A stretch of DNA of 64,000 nucleotides from Eumeta japonica (Eukaryota > Arthropoda > Insecta > Lepidoptera > Psychidae): positions 1-64,000 of the forward strand of contig BGZK01002049.1 of the NCBI GenBank assembly GCA_005406025.1. Reading direction: 5' to 3'. Below the pieces are notes generated by a model. That model was given only the letters and a program-made list of their open reading frames with translations. It did no database searches and was not told the origin of the DNA. Positions 13,116 to 26,894 of the stretch are shown here, piece after piece (the first letter of the stretch is position 1; every line of letters begins with the position of its first letter). The position numbers and the translations under genes were made by a program.

Positions 13116-13131
13116 AGCCCTTTTCAGGGCT
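13116..13131 (+). terminator. Histone 3' stem-loop, H1 unit 1
   Basis: AGCCCTTTTCAGGGCT. The outer pair is A-T where the core histone genes have G-C. Confidence 0.93.
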
Positions 13132-14462
<1,331 letters not shown>

Positions 14463-14500
14463 GCCACAGTCTGCCGTAGCGTACGCTGACTCTGAGAAAC

Positions 14501-14516
14501 GGCCCTTTTCAGGGCC
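14501..14516 (+). terminator. Histone 3' stem-loop, H2A unit 2
   Basis: GGCCCTTTTCAGGGCC, full form. Confidence 0.96.
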
Positions 14517-15544
14517 ACAATATTGTTCGTTTGAGAACGAGTTTCGCATACCGGCATCATCGTCGACACCTGTCGATATTATTACACTTTAGTAAGACAA
14601 ACAACACAAATTAATTTATTAATTAACCTTGATCATTTATGTATATCTCTATCCTAATAACGCTTGTCGCTTGCAGCAAGGGGGCGAACATTATCGAACT
14701 AAGTCTACATTCTTCTTCCCGCTTAGTCGTGATCGAAATAACTAACTACTACTTGTTCGATTTCGATAAAAACAAGCCATAAAATAAATAAAGATAAAGC
14801 GACTTAGCGATAGGTGCAGTAGAGTCTTGCAATGCTTTTTGCCCCTTTGCTCTTTGCCTCTTTGCTGTCAAAACGATGATTATTAATTAATAATTATATA
14901 TTAATCGTCTCTATTGGACGGCGGCCATAAATTAGTAAACAATTTATATTACGAGAGAGTTATTGTCATTCAACGAGAATAATAATAGTGATAGTGATAG
15001 CGATAGCAATAGTAATAGTGATAGCGATAGTAATAGTGATAGTAATAGCAATAGCAATAGCAATAGCAATAGCAATAGCAATAGCAATAGCAATAGTGAT
15101 AGCAATAGTAGTAATAGTAATAGCGATAGTAGTAATAGTAATAGCGATAGTAGTAATAGTAATAGTGATAGTAGTAATAGGCGGTATGCATCGCGTGAGA
15201 GGAAAGAGACGGTATAACTCTGACGTGAGACAGTAACGGCGCGCGCGCGATGGGGCGAGGGAGTAGCGATTGATGAAACGCCGCCGCCCCCGCGCTCTAA
15301 CCGTCAAAACGGACGGTTAAACGGTTAAATTGTTCAAAATGGAGGTATACGATTGGCCGACGATAGAACCGTGGCTCGTTTAACGATTGCCCGACGCGGC
15401 TCGCCTGCCGTAACTAGCGGCTTCAGCGTTTTACAATATACAATTCGTATATTACTCGCTCGCTAATCCCGCCCGCTTACTCGTTCGTGTTAGCGTGTTC
15501 GTGTGCGTTAAGTAAAGTGTGTTTCTGGTAGTAGTACTATCATC
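14517..15544. other. H2A-H2B spacer, unit 2
   Basis: Same content as in unit 1, with the hexamer microsatellite at about 14980-15180 and TATATTA at 15448. No gene seen. Confidence 0.8.
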
Positions 15545-15919
15545 ATGCCGCCCAAGACTAGTGGAAAGGCGGCGAAGAAGTCCGGTAAGGCTCAGAAGAA
15601 CATCTCCAAATCTGACAAGAAAAAGAAGAAGCACAAGAGGAAGGAGAGTTACGCCATCTACATCTACAAGGTGCTCAAGCAGGTCCATCCGGACACCGGT
15701 ATATCTAGCAAGGCCATGTCGATCATGAACTCTTTCGTGAACGACATATTCGAGCGTATAGCCGCCGAAGCGTCTCGCCTCGCGCACTACAACAAACGTT
15801 CGACGATAACATCGAGGGAGGTGCAGACCTCTGTCCGTCTGCTGCTGCCCGGCGAGTTGGCGAAGCACGCAGTCAGCGAAGGTACGAAGGCCGTGACCAA
15901 GTACACCAGCTCTAAGTGA
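15545..15919 (+). CDS. H2B: Histone H2B, unit 2 copy, intact
   Basis: A 124-residue open frame identical in protein to the unit 1 and unit 3 copies. Confidence 0.98.
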   Translation: MPPKTSGKAAKKSGKAQKNISKSDKKKKKHKRKESYAIYIYKVLKQVHPDTGISSKAMSIMNSFVNDIFERIAAEASRLAHYNKRSTITSREVQTSVRLLLPGELAKHAVSEGTKAVTKYTSSK

Positions 15920-16033
15920 GCGTGAGCGCTTGCGCGCCGCTCGCCGAGGTTACGTGCCGCCGCTCTGCTCTGCTCTGCTCTGCTATGCTCGCTGCGACAC
16001 ATCATACCACAACAGTCGGTCAAACAAACAAAC

Positions 16034-16049
16034 GGCCCTTTTCAGGGCC
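16034..16049 (+). terminator. Histone 3' stem-loop, H2B unit 2
   Basis: GGCCCTTTTCAGGGCC, full form. Confidence 0.95.
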
Positions 16050-17173
<1,124 letters not shown>

Positions 17174-17298
17174 GCGAGCGCTTGAGTTTGCACACACGAC
17201 ACGGTCGCGGTTCGACATTACATTACATTACTACTTTGTGTGTGTCCGTGTCCGTGTCGTTGTCGTGCGCGCGTTTCCTTAAAACGAACGCATAAAAC

Positions 17299-17313
17299 GG
17301 CCCTTTCAGGGCC
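17299..17313 (+). terminator. Histone 3' stem-loop, H3 unit 2
   Basis: GGCCCTTTCAGGGCC, one T short. Confidence 0.93.
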
Positions 17314-17759
17314 ACAGCTGTTGTCGTAAATTGTTTCTATCTATACTACGTTACTACGTACTCGATCGATCGATCGAAGCCTATATTAAATTTGCCACAT
17401 CAGACATAATAGATAGGCTAGGCATTGTTGGACAACTACTGTTTGTTTGTTATATCGTCGTATGTATCTATCTATTTTTATTTGTTCTTCATATTGCATA
17501 TTTAAATGCATCATCATCATCGATCACTCCATAAACACTAAATAAAAAAATCGATCGATTAATCGATTTTTTTTTCATTTTTTATATAATTATCGATATT
17601 AAGTAAATTATATTTGACTACACTATACAAAAACTAGAGAATTCATCGAATCGAATCGTATGGCGCTGGCGTAGCACCTACAGCTCCCCGCTCCCCGCTC
17701 CCCGCGCAGACATTTTCTGGTGGGGCAAAATATCCGAGGACATAAAACGTGGAGTGGAT
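17314..17759. other. H3-H4 spacer, unit 2, up to element C
   Basis: As in unit 1, including the ATCGAT palindrome. The H4 TATA-like box CATAAAAC is at 17741-17748. Confidence 0.8.
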
Positions 17760-17771
17760 ACTCGGTTCGCG
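17741..17771 (+). promoter_or_regulatory. H4 core promoter, unit 2, cut by element C
   Basis: CATAAAAC at 17741-17748, then ACTCGGTTCGCG at 17760-17771, then element C. The initiator TTCAGTT that belongs here now lies after the element at 20044-20050, 2.3 kb from its TATA box. Confidence 0.85.
17760..17771. repeat. Left target-site duplication of element C
   Basis: ACTCGGTTCGCG, matched at 20032-20043; a single copy is in units 1, 3 and 5. Confidence 0.92.
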
Positions 17772-18207
17772 CATTCGACGTCCGGTCTCCGCGCTGAACG
17801 GTCGCGCTACAGCGCCCGGTAAGTGTGAGTTGCCAGTTGCTAGTGTCCTTCAGTGTGTTCTGTGTTGCAGGTGTGCGACGCCGAGCCACATAGCGCCGTG
17901 TCACATCACCACCACCGTGCCGGGGTAACCTAACGGTGTCAACAACCGGCACGAGGTGGTATCCGTGTTCTAGTTAACGCACGCTGCACCGCGATCCCCG
18001 CCTGCGGGTCGCGCCGAGTTGCGTGCGCGTCGTGTTCCGCGCGCGTCGTCGCGTTTGCGGCCTACCGCACCGCGCCCGCGTCCCCGCGCCCCTTCTATTT
18101 CGTTTTACCACACGACCCGGCCCGCGTGCCGCGCGGTCGTCGCGTCGCACCATCTGCGGTGCTGCGGGAGCGTTCGACATCGGCCGAACACTCTTGCGGC
18201 TACCGCA
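17772..18207 (+). other. 5' UTR of element C
   Basis: About 430 bp, GC-rich. Blocks such as GAACGGTCGCGCTACAG and ACGGTGTCAACAACCGGCA are shared with D. A GT-AG segment is at 17819-17870. An upstream in-frame ATG at 18019 is not supported by D. Confidence 0.75.
17819..17870 (+). other. Intron-like segment in the element C 5' UTR
   Basis: A strong donor CCCG/GTAAGTG and an acceptor TGTGTTGCAG/G, 52 bases apart. D lacks the GTAAGT donor. Speculative. Confidence 0.25.
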
Positions 18208-19742
18208 ATGGATAAGGCGAAACTTCAAGCGTTCCTAACGGAGCGCGGCCACCTCGACCTCCTGCGGGAGTTCGAGGCATACTGCTCTTCCCCGGCCTCC
18301 CCTGACCCTCAGGTAGTGGTATTCGATCCAGAAATGGATCTCGAATACACGCTGCCGAGGGCGTCCAATAAACGGTCAGCGAACGCTCGCCCGTCAGAGG
18401 GCACGTCCTCTGACTCGGAATCCGACCCCGGATCTAGTGACTCTCCCGATCACTCGGGTTTCACCACGGTCCGGCGCCGTAGAGCCGCTAAAGGTAAACC
18501 CAAAGCGGCAGGCCTCACGCAGACCTCTGATGGGTCTATGTGCTACAGGCTAACTCCCGCCCCAAGAAAGCCTAATGTTGCGAAAGCAACACCTTCCGGC
18601 AAATCGACTAGCTCGATTTATGCCTCTCCAGTTAGCTGGAGGACTCCTTCCCAGCCTGCTGCAGCCCCACAAGGGGCGGTAGACGATGGCGGAGTCAAAG
18701 CGGCAGCTCCCGCGGCCGCGAAAAACAACAGAGGTGACGAGGCTGACGTCACCGCTCCCCCCAACCCCGCACCGCGTGGCCCGAAACCACCACCTATGTT
18801 CGTTCAGGACAAGGATCGGTGGGCCGAGCTGCGCAGAAGGTGCGCCGATAAAGGAATACAATTCTCGCAAGCGCGCAATTCCGTTCAGGGATTGAAGCTG
18901 CAGGCGAAAACCGTCGCAGATTTTAAAATCTGCAAAACTTGTTAGTTTGTTACAAGTTTAAATTTCATACCTACTCCCTTAAAGAGGAGCGGGAAATCCG
19001 GGTAGTCCTTAGGGGAGTCCCTAAGGAAATACCAGTTGACGAGGTCAAGGAAGACCTCGTTGCCCAAAGCCTTCCGGTTCAGTCGGTGCGCCGAATACTG
19101 AACCGATTCCGAAAACCCCTCGACTTAGTTTTGGTCTCCGGCACAGCCGAGGCCAACGATAAGGCGACTAAGGCCGCCTTCTTCAAAATCAGGAGCGTAT
19201 GCTCCCTCTCCGGCGTCAAAGCGGAGCAGCCCCGCAAACGCGCCTTACCCGGGCAGTGTCACAACTGCCAGTCCTACGGGCACTCGTCCCGTTACTGCTA
19301 TCATTCTGCGCGCTGCGTGAAATGCCTGGGTGACCATGGCACAGCGCAATGTACGCGCAATAAGGACACAGACGGTCCTCCCGCCTGTGTCCTGTGCAAA
19401 CAGAAGGGCCATACGGCCAACTACCTTGGATGCCCGCGTGCTCCAAAGAGACCCCCTCCACCCGAGAAGGCCGTGCCGCGCCGAGCGCCTGCGCGCGCAG
19501 TCTCGGCGGCATTCAGCTATGCTCGAGCGGCGGCTGGACCGCGTAACGCCCCGGCCGCCGCAAAGAACTCTGCTACATCCGCTGACGATCTGAGTCAGCT
19601 GATGTCAATAATCACCGTTATTGACACCAGCGAGCTCATGATCCTCGCCAAAAAATTCCGTGCCGCCGCGAACCCGACGGAAAAATTATTATGCCTTGTT
19701 GAGCACGCCTCGCTCGTGGAGGCCATCAAAAATAAATTATAA
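18208..19742 (+). CDS. Element C ORF1: Gag-like protein with three CCHC knuckles
   Basis: It starts at ATG 18208 (MDKAKLQAFL), which aligns with the D start. An N-terminal helix and a Ser/Asp-rich stretch come first, then a PRE_C2HC-like region (FHTYSLKEEREIRVVLRGVP at about 18960). Knuckles follow at about 19258 (CX2CX4HX4C), 19315 (CX2CX3HX4C) and 19388 (CX2CX4HX6C). A C-terminal helical block of about 50 residues, related to the end of element A and B ORF1, closes it. One shift near 18940 splits the frame; D reads across the same spot with different bases. Expected role is RNA packaging. It resembles HeT-A-type Gag in being the only product of its element. Confidence 0.88.
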
Positions 19743-20031
19743 TAACCCGATTTAATAAATCTATCTCCCTCTCAACCCATACTGGGCCGGTATGCCTAGT
19801 CAATAATCAATAATTCTTTTCCCACGCGACGCGATGTCCCCAAACTTTGTTTGTTGTTTCGCATCACCCGCCCGTCAACGCGTATTGACTCCGGGCCGGA
19901 AATATACGCGTTAAAGTAGAGTCACCCAAGGAGTGCTTTTTAGTGGGTAAAATCCCACATAACCCGGTCTCTAGGTCGCGTGGCCGGGTATCTTTCGTCG
20001 TGAAGATTTTTACACTTCCTCAAACCAAAAA
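19743..20031 (+). other. 3' UTR of element C
   Basis: It has a 9 bp perfect stem (AACGCGTAT 19877-19885, ATACGCGTT 19904-19912), then CTTTTTAGTGGGT with a short GTGGG/CCCAC hairpin, an ACCCGG/CCGGGT stem and GATTTTTACAC before the A-run. The CTTTTTAGTGGGT, CCCACA and ATTTTTAC order matches element A. Confidence 0.75.
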
Positions 20032-20043
20032 ACTCGGTTCGCG
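20032..20043. repeat. Right target-site duplication of element C
   Basis: ACTCGGTTCGCG after the A-run; the first A is ambiguous with the tail. Confidence 0.92.
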
Positions 20044-20167
20044 TTCAGTTCTCGTCGGATCGTCGCCGTAATCGGTCGAGGATAGATAGTATTATAGTAT
20101 ACGTGCGGTCGAACGGGTTTATTTTTGTGTTCATTAACGTAGCGACAGCAGCAACAGCAGCGGCAAG

Positions 20168-20474
<307 letters not shown>

Positions 20475-20558
20475 ACGGCCCGGCCCGCGACGAATCTACG
20501 AATCTACGAGTCTACGAGTCTCGTCTCGCCTCGCCTCGCTCGCGGATCAGATGGAAAA

Positions 20559-20573
20559 GGCCCTTTCAGGGCC
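20559..20573 (+). terminator. Histone 3' stem-loop, H4 unit 2
   Basis: GGCCCTTTCAGGGCC, one T short. Confidence 0.93.
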
Positions 20574-22031
20574 ACAAAACATTCACTTATATATAATGAT
20601 TGTTTCTTTACGACATTGTCTCTTTCTCTCCCTCTCGACGGACTGTCGAGTCGAGCGCAATTATTTTATTTTATTTTATTTATTTTTTTAAAGTTAGGTC
20701 TTCGAAGGTTAGGTTAAACCGAGTTAGGTTCGATGGAGTCGGGTTAAATTTCTCCATTTATTGTATCAAAATAGTCACTCACTCACTCACTCACTCGCTC
20801 GATTTGTCATTCATTCGAATCGACCGCACGTGTACTATCGTAACAATCTCCCGAAACAAAGAAATAAGAATGAAAATATAGTATTGTTATTGCTACTCCT
20901 CGGCAATATCCGATCTATCGGACTTGAAGTTTCTTTCCTCTCCGTTTCCCGTTGCGCTGCCGCATCCGCTGCAACCGGCGGAGAGTATTAACGACCATCG
21001 AAGATTTCAGTAGTATCGTAATTAATGTTATTTATATTTATATATATATATAGTTATAGTAAGCAGTTAAAATGGAAAACGAATCTATCTAAGTATCCAC
21101 TACTCGTACGTACATGATGTGAAGGCTCGATCGAGATTGTCGAGCACGAGCGTATTCCGAGTTTTATTTTATTATTTTTTTTTTTATTATTATTTTTTTT
21201 ATTTTTTATTATTCATTTATTTATTCACTTACTTACTCTCTACGCGACTATTTCGAATAGTGTCGTTCGCCACGTTCGGCCCACTTCTCGGGCGGTTAGG
21301 TTCGGTTAGTGGAATAGCAAGGCGAGAGAACGTCTACGGGCGTCGGTCCGATGGATCTGTGTGTTTTACCTAGTCCGATTTCGGACCTCTCGAAACGAAC
21401 AGAGTCTCACGTTAGCCTCGCGACGCGTGCGGTCGACGATGGAACGTTATCGTGGCCGTCTATCGAGAGGGTCACGATGGCGCCGAACGATTTGTAAAAT
21501 TGAAAATTAACTAAATTAAAGCGAAGCACCGGCGTCGCAACGACGTCAGCCGGACTTTCGTGCGTTCGATACGGTATATAGCGGCGTCCCTCGTCCTATT
21601 TATCGGAACGCGACGATAGAGCGACTCAAACCGAATCGTAATTTCTACTTCGGACCGCGACATCGATCCCGGATAAGGTTCGAATCGTTAAAAAGCCGAG
21701 AGGGTCAAGTGAAAAGTTGTAACAACGTCGACGAGAAACGATCCGTCGGCCGCGAGGCGCTCATTACGGTATATCCGACCGTTCGCGAGGTGGTCGATAG
21801 TGGCGCCTCACGTTTCGCGTACCTCGCGTTCGTTCGAATCTGCATTCGCCGCGTTCCGTTCGTTTGTGAAAATAATAATTGTACTTTTACAATTCTAGTT
21901 GGTTGTTCGTAAGTCAGTCAGTCAGTCAATAAGACAGATATAAAGTGTTGTTGTTATTGTTGTGCGTGGGTTAAATAAATAAGTGATATTGTGGTGATTT
22001 CTTGTCGGTGTTCTCCACTCCACCTTCGACA
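20574..22031. other. H4-H1 spacer, unit 2
   Basis: Same content as in unit 1, with a shorter (GTCA)n run and the H1 TATAAAG at 21939-21945. No gene seen. Confidence 0.8.
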
Positions 22032-22860
22032 ATGGCCGATACCGCAGTCGCATCCGAAGCACCGGCGCCGACGACTCCCGCCGCCGCGGCGAAGAAACCG
22101 AAGGCTACCGCGGTCGGTGGCGGCGGCGGTGTCGTCAAGAAGCCGAAGGCGAAACCGACGCATCCGAAGACTTCCGAGATGGTCAACAACGCGATCAGGG
22201 AGCTGAAGGAGCGCAGCGGTTCTTCTCTGCAGGCCATCAAGAAATATATCGCCGCCCAATACAAGGTAGACGCCGAGAAGCATGCGCCTTTCATAAGGAA
22301 ATATCTGAAAAGCGCAGTCGAATCCGGAACTTTGATACAGACGAAGGGTAAGGGCGCGTCCGGTTCGTTCAAGCTCGAGTCTAAGTCATCTTCCGGTTCG
22401 AAAAAGTCCTCCGGCGGCGGCGGCGGTGGGAGCGGTGGAGTCGCCGTAGGCGCGAGCGGGCGAAACGAGCCGGCTCTAAGTCTGCGTCCTCCGCCGCTTC
22501 GTCGAGAGCCGGCGGCGGCGGCAGAAGGCTCCGCCGCCGCGATCGCCTGAGCCGCGGCGGGCAAGAGGAAAGCGCGGCCGCCGCGGCCGGTTCTCCGACG
22601 ACGAAATCTAAAGCGCCGACCCCAGAAGAAGGCCGCCGCCGCCGCCGCGGCCGCAGCGGCTGCCGCCTGCCGCCGCGAAGAAGAAGCCCGCCGCCTCCGC
22701 CGCGGCGAAGGCGAAGGCGGCAAAGCGAAGGGCGGCGTAGCGCCGAAGGCGAAGAAGACCGCCAAACCGCCGACTAAAACCGAAAGCCCGAAGCCGAAGA
22801 AGGCCGCGACGCCGAAGGCGAAACCCGCCGCCGCGAAGAAGGCCGCCGAAAAGAATATAA
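22032..22860 (+). CDS. H1: Linker histone H1, unit 2 copy, frameshifted tail
   Basis: The N-terminal tail and winged-helix domain are open. The frame shifts after the Gly-rich linker (about 22460). The final AAGAAGTAA reads AAGAATATAA here, so the end is approximate. Confidence 0.9.
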
Positions 22861-22961
22861 TAATGTGACGTTCGATGTCGACGACGGTTTCGACTTCGAG
22901 AGAACGTTATATTACTACCGCCGCCGCCGCCTTATCTCTGTTGCGACTGACAACAACCAAA

Positions 22962-22976
22962 AGCCCTTTCAGGGCT
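22962..22976 (+). terminator. Histone 3' stem-loop, H1 unit 2
   Basis: AGCCCTTTCAGGGCT, one T short. Confidence 0.92.
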
Positions 22977-23898
22977 ATCACATGCCTCCGAGATGCGTAT
23001 GCCTATGGTTTCTGACGACTGCCTACACCCACCTAATCGATCGATTATTTATTACTTAATAAATAAATATATAATTAATTATCTACCTTTTCCCTACGAA
23101 ATATCGATAATATACTACTAGTATTTATAAAACTCGTCTCACTTGTAATTCCCGAAATGATAGCAAAATAAATAAATTGTTACGTTTGTTCCCTGTCGAC
23201 ACATGTCGATTCGATCGATCGATCGATATTATCGATTTCGGTTCGCGAGTAGAGTTTCCGACTGTGTATGTCTGTCGACACGTCCGATCCTCTCTAAAGA
23301 TGACGCGGAGATGATACACACATATTTATTTATTTATTCATTCAACATCGCCGTCGCCGTCGCCGTCGTCTCGTTCGGAGCCGTGTCGCAGGAATACGGC
23401 TCCTCCCGCTCCCGCTCCCGCTCCGCTCCCGCCGCGCGGGGGGCTCCGCCCGACTGCCCGACTGTCAGAATGCTGCCGCTCGCTGCTGTCACTCGCTCTA
23501 GGGATGTCCGTACATATTTATAATAAATATATCGATATCGATGAACGATATATTTTATTTTTTCCATTTATCTATCTATCAAATGGAAATATTGTCGTCA
23601 GACGGTCGATACGAGTCAAAACAGAGTTCAGAGAGATAAAATCATCGATATCTCTTGCCGCCGACCGGCCGGCTGGTCGAGCCCCCGCCGTACCCGCGCA
23701 TCGCACCGCACTCCCCGTGCGTAGCCCCATCCGTAGCCGTTGCGCGTGAACCTCCGCTCGGCGAACGAATCAGTATAAAGACCGTTTTATCGTAATTCAC
23801 GCTGAAACTACATTCATTCATTGTCGTTAACGCGCGCGCGCGTGGTGTGCCATAGTTTTATTCAGTGTCGTTGTTGTCGTTCGACTCGCTCTCGAACT
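22977..23898. other. H1-H2A spacer and H2A leader, between units 2 and 3
   Basis: As in the earlier units. The H2A TATAAAG is at 23774-23780 and the start-site region TAATTCACGC is uninterrupted. Confidence 0.8.
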
Positions 23899-24268
23899 AT
23901 GTCCGGCCGTGAAAAGGTGGTAAAGTGAAGGAAAGGCGAAGTCGCGTTCGAATCGAGCCGGTCTTCACCCCCGTCGGCCGTATTCATAGGCTGCTGCGCA
24001 AGGGTAACTATGCGGAGCGCGTCGGCGCCGGTGCTCCCGTCTACCTGGCCGCCGTTATGGAATATCTCGCCGCCGAGGTGCTCGAGTTGGCCGGTAACGC
24101 GGCGCGCGACAACAAGAAGACCAGGATCATCCCTAGACATCTTCAGCTCGCGATACGCAACGACGAGGAGCTGAACAAGCTCCTTAGCGGCGTGACGATC
24201 GCCCAGGGAGGCGTACTGCCGAACATTCAGGGGCATTGCTGCCGAAGAAGACCGAAAAGAAGGCGTAA
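23899..24268 (+). CDS. H2A: Histone H2A, unit 3 copy, frameshifted
   Basis: 370 nt where 375 are expected. One-base losses occur near 23909 and 23929, and near 24230. CAATTCCCC is replaced by CACCCCC near 23967, a change shared with units 5-7 and, one C shorter, unit 4. The expected stop is TAA 24266-24268. Confidence 0.92.
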
Positions 24269-24305
24269 GCCACAGTCTGCCGTAGCGTACGCTGACTTGA
24301 GAAAC

Positions 24306-24320
24306 GGCCCTTTCAGGGCC
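24306..24320 (+). terminator. Histone 3' stem-loop, H2A unit 3
   Basis: GGCCCTTTCAGGGCC, one T short. Confidence 0.93.
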
Positions 24321-25341
24321 ACAATATTGTTCGTTTGAGAACGAGTTTCGCATACCGGCATCATCGTCGACACCTGTCGATATTATTACACTTTAGTAAG
24401 ACAAACAACACAAATTAATTTATTAATTAACCTTGATCATTTATGTATATATCTCTATCCTAATAACGCTTGTCGCTTGCAGCCGAACATTATCGAACTA
24501 AGTCTACATTCTTCTTCCCGCTTAGTCGTGATCGAAATAACTAACTACTACTTGTTCGATTTCGATAAAACAAGCCATAAAATAAATAAAGATAAAGCGA
24601 CTTAGCGATAGGTGCAGTAGAGTCTTGCAATGCTTTTTGCCCCTTTGCTCTTTGCCTCTTTGCTGTCAAAACGATGATTATTAATTAATAATTATATATT
24701 AATCGTCTCTATTAAGCGGCCATAAATTAGTAAACAATTTATATTACGAGAGAGTTATTGTCATTCAACGAGAATAATAATAGTGATAGTGATAGCGATA
24801 GCAATAGTAATAGTGATAGCGATAGTAATAGTGATAGTAATAATAGCAATAGCAATAGCAATAGCAATAGCAATAGCAATAGCAATAGTGATAGCAATAG
24901 TAGTAATAGTAATAGCGATAGTAGTAATAGTAATAGCGATAGTAGTAATAGTAATAGTGATAGTAGTAATAGGCGGTATGCATCGCGAGAGGGAAAGAGA
25001 CGGTATAACCTGACGTGAGACAGTAACGGCGCGCGCGCGATGGGGCGAGGGGAGTAGCGATTGATGAAACGCCGCCGCCCCCAGCGCGCTCTAACCGTCA
25101 AAACGGACGGTTAAACGGTTAAATTGTTCAAAATGGAGGTATACGATTGGCCGACGATAGAACCGTGGCTCGTTTAACGATTGCCCGACGCGGCTCGCCT
25201 AAGCCGTAACTAGCGGCTTCAGCGTTTTACAATATACAATTGTATATTACTCGCTCGCTAATCCCGCCCGCTTACTCGTTCGTGTTAGCGTGTTCGTGTG
25301 TGCGTTAAGTAAAGTGTGTTTCTGGTAGTAGTACTATCATC
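24321..25341. other. H2A-H2B spacer, unit 3
   Basis: Hexamer microsatellite at about 24771-24973; TATATTA at 25243. No gene seen. Confidence 0.8.
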
Positions 25342-25716
25342 ATGCCGCCCAAGACTAGTGGAAAGGCGGCGAAGAAGTCCGGTAAGGCTCAGAAGAACAT
25401 CTCCAAATCTGACAAGAAAAAGAAGAAGCACAAGAGGAAGGAGAGTTACGCCATCTACATCTACAAGGTGCTCAAGCAGGTCCATCCGGACACCGGTATA
25501 TCTAGCAAGGCCATGTCGATCATGAACTCTTTCGTGAACGACATATTCGAGCGTATAGCCGCCGAAGCGTCTCGCCTCGCGCACTACAACAAACGTTCGA
25601 CGATAACATCGAGGGAGGTGCAGACCTCTGTCCGTCTGCTGCTGCCCGGCGAGTTGGCGAAGCACGCAGTCAGCGAAGGTACGAAGGCCGTGACCAAGTA
25701 CACCAGCTCTAAGTGA
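25342..25716 (+). CDS. H2B: Histone H2B, unit 3 copy, intact
   Basis: A 124-residue open frame, same protein as in units 1 and 2; the only open histone gene of this unit. Confidence 0.98.
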   Translation: MPPKTSGKAAKKSGKAQKNISKSDKKKKKHKRKESYAIYIYKVLKQVHPDTGISSKAMSIMNSFVNDIFERIAAEASRLAHYNKRSTITSREVQTSVRLLLPGELAKHAVSEGTKAVTKYTSSK

Positions 25717-25829
25717 GCGTGAGCGCTTGCGCGCCGCTCGCCGAGGTTACGTGCCGCCGCTCTGCTCTGCTCTGCCTGCTATGCTCGCTGCGACACATCA
25801 TACCACAACAGTCGGTCAAACAAACAAAC

Positions 25830-25844
25830 GGCCCTTTCAGGGCC
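25830..25844 (+). terminator. Histone 3' stem-loop, H2B unit 3
   Basis: GGCCCTTTCAGGGCC, one T short. Confidence 0.93.
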
Positions 25845-26092
25845 ACAAATTTTATATCAACTCTGTTTCCTTGACAAACATACATACATAGATAGATAGA
25901 TAGATAGATACTGTACACCTTCCGCTCGTCATCGTACACCGCAAACGAATAATTCATTCATTCCGTTCATTTATAATATCAATATCATTGTTAATTAATA
26001 ACAACAATGATATATCGCGTTAATCGATCAGCTCCCGACTATCCGTATTCGCGCGATCATCGTTTCTCCGTTTTCGTTTTAGTGTCTTTTAG

Positions 26093-26176
<84 letters not shown>

Positions 26177-26440
26177 AAAAAAAAAAATAATAATAGTAAT
26201 AAAAAAATAATAAAAATTAAAAATAAAAAAAAATAAAAAAAAAATTAAAAAATTAATAAAAAAATAATATATACATAACGCCCTAATAAGACAGCCTCAT
26301 TTAGGTAGGTATCGATCGAAAAGGAAAATGAAATTTAACGAGAAAATCCATAGGACCGGCAAGATAATAAGGTGGGGATCGACGGACGGACGGACGGATG
26401 GAGGAGGGAGGCGTAAGATTATAAATTTGATCGTATGCGG
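25845..26440. other. H2B-H3 spacer, unit 3, up to element D
   Basis: It has the longest (TA)n plus A-rich tract of the array (about 26097-26270), the (GGAC)n run and the H3 TATA box at 26420-26425. Confidence 0.8.
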
Positions 26441-26452
26441 TCGCCGCCTCAC
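26420..26452 (+). promoter_or_regulatory. H3 core promoter, unit 3, cut by element D
   Basis: TATAAA at 26420-26425, then TCGCCGCCTCAC at 26441-26452, then element D. The distance from the first T to the last flanking base is 32 bp. The H3 gene is 2.4 kb further on. Confidence 0.85.
26441..26452. repeat. Left target-site duplication of element D
   Basis: TCGCCGCCTCAC, matched at 28667-28679 as TCGCCGCCCTCAC (one extra C). Confidence 0.88.
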
Positions 26453-26894
26453 AGAAGTCGTCGTCCGGCCTCCTCCGAACGGTCGCGCTACAGCCCAGTG
26501 CAAGGCAGTGTCCAGATTTCAGGTTTCATCCGGTGTTTGTGGTGGCAGCAGGTGTGCGCCGAGCCACATAGAGTGAAGTGCAGCGACGAGCTACACCAGT
26601 TCTGCCGGGTAACTAACGGTGTCAACAACCGGCATCGTTACGTTTCGTGGTTCGTCCACGTAGCACTGCAGCGCCGCGACCGCCCCGTTGCGCGGTCGCG
26701 CCGGAGCGTTGTGCATCGGACGCACGTCGCGGCGGCGTTGCCGGGCTACCGCATCGCGTTCCGCGTCCCTCGCGGCCCTCTTCTATCGTCGCGCCACACG
26801 ACCCGGCCTGCGCGCCGGAGCCGTCGCGGTCAGCATCCTTATCCGCGGTGCTGAGAGCGTTTAGCTAAGGCCGAACACTCTTGCAGCTACCGCA

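Larger units (their letters stand above)
17772..20031 (+). mobile_element. Element C: ORF1-only non-LTR element in the H4 promoter
   Basis: 2.26 kb, with a 5' UTR (17772-18207), one Gag-like ORF (18208-19742), a 290 bp 3' UTR and a short A-run. There is no endonuclease or RT, nor any remnant of one between ORF1 and the 3' UTR. It is bounded by 12 bp duplications of H4 promoter sequence. Element D has the same 5' start (within 2 bases), the same ORF1 and the same 3' UTR, so the lack of ORF2 is a family trait and not a private deletion. Confidence 0.9.

Noticed and set aside
17772..20031. Element C as an internally deleted copy of A or B
   Set aside because: Its UTRs and ORF1 differ from A and B throughout and match D, which has the same layout at another site.
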